Source: CAKVLS01 sp045605365
Lineage (GTDB): Bacteria; Bacillota; Clostridia; Christensenellales; UBA1242
Direction of reading: 5' to 3'
Length of the DNA stretch: 5,158 nt
Assembly: GCA_045605365.1 (NCBI GenBank)
Contig: JAZUPV010000026.1
Location: forward strand, 1-5,158
Position numbers and translations under genes: made by a program. How positions within the stretch are numbered: position 1 is the stretch's first letter; each line of letters begins with the position of its first letter. Positions 4,889 through 5,158 of the stretch are shown in pieces. The notes under the pieces were generated by a model. That model had not been told where the DNA came from. It was given only the letters and a program-made list of their open reading frames with translations, and searched no databases.

Positions 4889-4977
4889 AAAATTACTAAT
4901 CATAAATATGAATAATAACTACCGAACTAAGTAAACTTGTACGGTGAGAAGCGGATACTTCTTCTTTGAACGTCATA

Positions 4978-5006
4978 ATAATATCACAAGAATATTGTTA
5001 TGTCAA
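4978..5006 (-). promoter_or_regulatory. Strong sigma-A promoter of infC-rpmI-rplT
   Basis: On the minus strand a perfect TTGACA (5006-5001), a 17-bp spacer and TATTAT (4983-4978) are seen. A TG one base before the -10 (TGATATTAT) adds an extended element. Start of transcription is expected near 4973-4971. This is the best promoter in the window, as expected for a ribosomal-protein operon. Confidence 0.9.
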
Positions 5007-5158
5007 TGATTTTTTAGCATATTTTTACAAAAATTTAATAGTTTTTTTGTTAAGAATATGGCGGTTTATTTATATCTATTTCTTTTAACAAAAGTTTAAG
5101 ATAGATATTTACTGACTAGCAACATATTTTGTTAAAACAAAACTATTTGATTTCTTTA
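5007..5158. other. Non-coding A+T-rich region upstream of the infC promoter
   Basis: No gene is supported in these 152 bases. Minus-strand frames are closed by stops within a few to about 16 codons of the window edge, so at most the very end of an upstream gene could be present. The notable content is three copies of TTTTGTTAA: 5045-5053 (plus), 5085-5093 (inverted) and 5127-5135 (plus). The last belongs to a 7-bp inverted repeat with a 2-nt centre (5127-5142). Confidence 0.5.

Larger units (their letters stand above)
4826..4973 (-). promoter_or_regulatory. infC operon leader RNA, L20-type (attenuator)
   Basis: From the predicted start near 4973 to the infC AUU lies a leader of about 148 nt. 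It has, in order, a small hairpin AGAAG-TATCCG-CTTCT (4962-4947), a stem ACCG/CGGT (4945-4942 with 4924-4921) enclosing AAG-TTTA-CTT, and the terminator at 4888-4858. The GAAG...ATCCGCTTCTCACC layout is, from memory, typical of Firmicutes leaders bound by L20. AGTATCCGCTT (4959-4949) can pair without interruption to AGGTGGATGCT (4888-4878), the left arm of the terminator, over 11 bp including three G-U. That provides an antiterminator. The likely logic is that excess L20 binds the leader and favours termination. Pairing is read directly; L20 control is inferred by family. Confidence 0.85.

Noticed and set aside
4826..4903. N-terminal extension MISNFRWMLRAFTFFYG... of infC, or an upstream leader peptide from ATG 4903.
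   Set aside because: It has no ribosome binding site, it spans the terminator hairpin, it is absent from IF3 proteins, and AUU at 4825 has a perfect site. It also has no stop before infC, so it cannot be a separate leader peptide.
1..5158. CRISPR array, tRNA or rRNA genes, insertion sequence or phage genes.
   Set aside because: No regularly spaced repeats, no cloverleaf or rRNA-like G+C-rich segments, and no transposase, integrase or phage protein motifs were seen on either strand.

Overview
The window looks like a chromosomal segment of a low-GC member of the Bacillota (Firmicutes), probably Clostridia-like. The sequence is A+T rich with strong AGGAGG-type ribosome binding sites and sigma-A promoters. 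It carries the infC-rpmI-rplT operon behind a Firmicutes-style attenuated leader, with yebC and ruvC-ruvA nearby. This placement rests on gene content, motifs and gene order read by eye; no database search was made.

Right part (about 5006 down to 3685, minus strand): a strong consensus promoter drives the translation operon infC (IF3), rpmI (L35) and rplT (L20). The leader of about 150 nt has the layout of an L20-type autoregulatory leader, with a 10-bp intrinsic terminator just before infC. I also find an 11-bp alternative helix that would prevent that terminator from forming. infC itself appears to start at an AUU codon, at 4825, behind a perfect AAGGAGGG. A strong terminator follows rplT.

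Middle (3657 down to 2156, minus strand): a TrmH/SpoU-family RNA 2'-O-methyltransferase overlaps the ribosome binding site of yebC, a translation factor of the YebC/TACO1 family. I see no room for a separate promoter before the methyltransferase, so both genes are probably fed by read-through of the rplT terminator. The whole minus-strand block is thus devoted to translation.

Left-centre (about 865-2055, plus strand): a two-gene unit of unknown function lies between yebC and ruvC in the opposite orientation, separating genes that are often close neighbours in related genomes. It has its own good promoter (910-938), two acidic proteins of about 160 residues and a terminator (1978-2012). An imperfect direct repeat lies just outside each end. 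The first protein has a QLSFF motif in a probably disordered tail, resembling the sliding-clamp-binding pentapeptide. This unit is the least explained part of the window.

Left end (728 down to 1, minus strand): ruvC, with its own likely promoter, is followed by ruvA, which runs off the window edge. These encode Holliday-junction resolvase and the junction-binding subunit of the RuvAB branch-migration motor. The far right end (5007-5158) has no identifiable gene but three spaced copies of a TTTTGTTAA motif.
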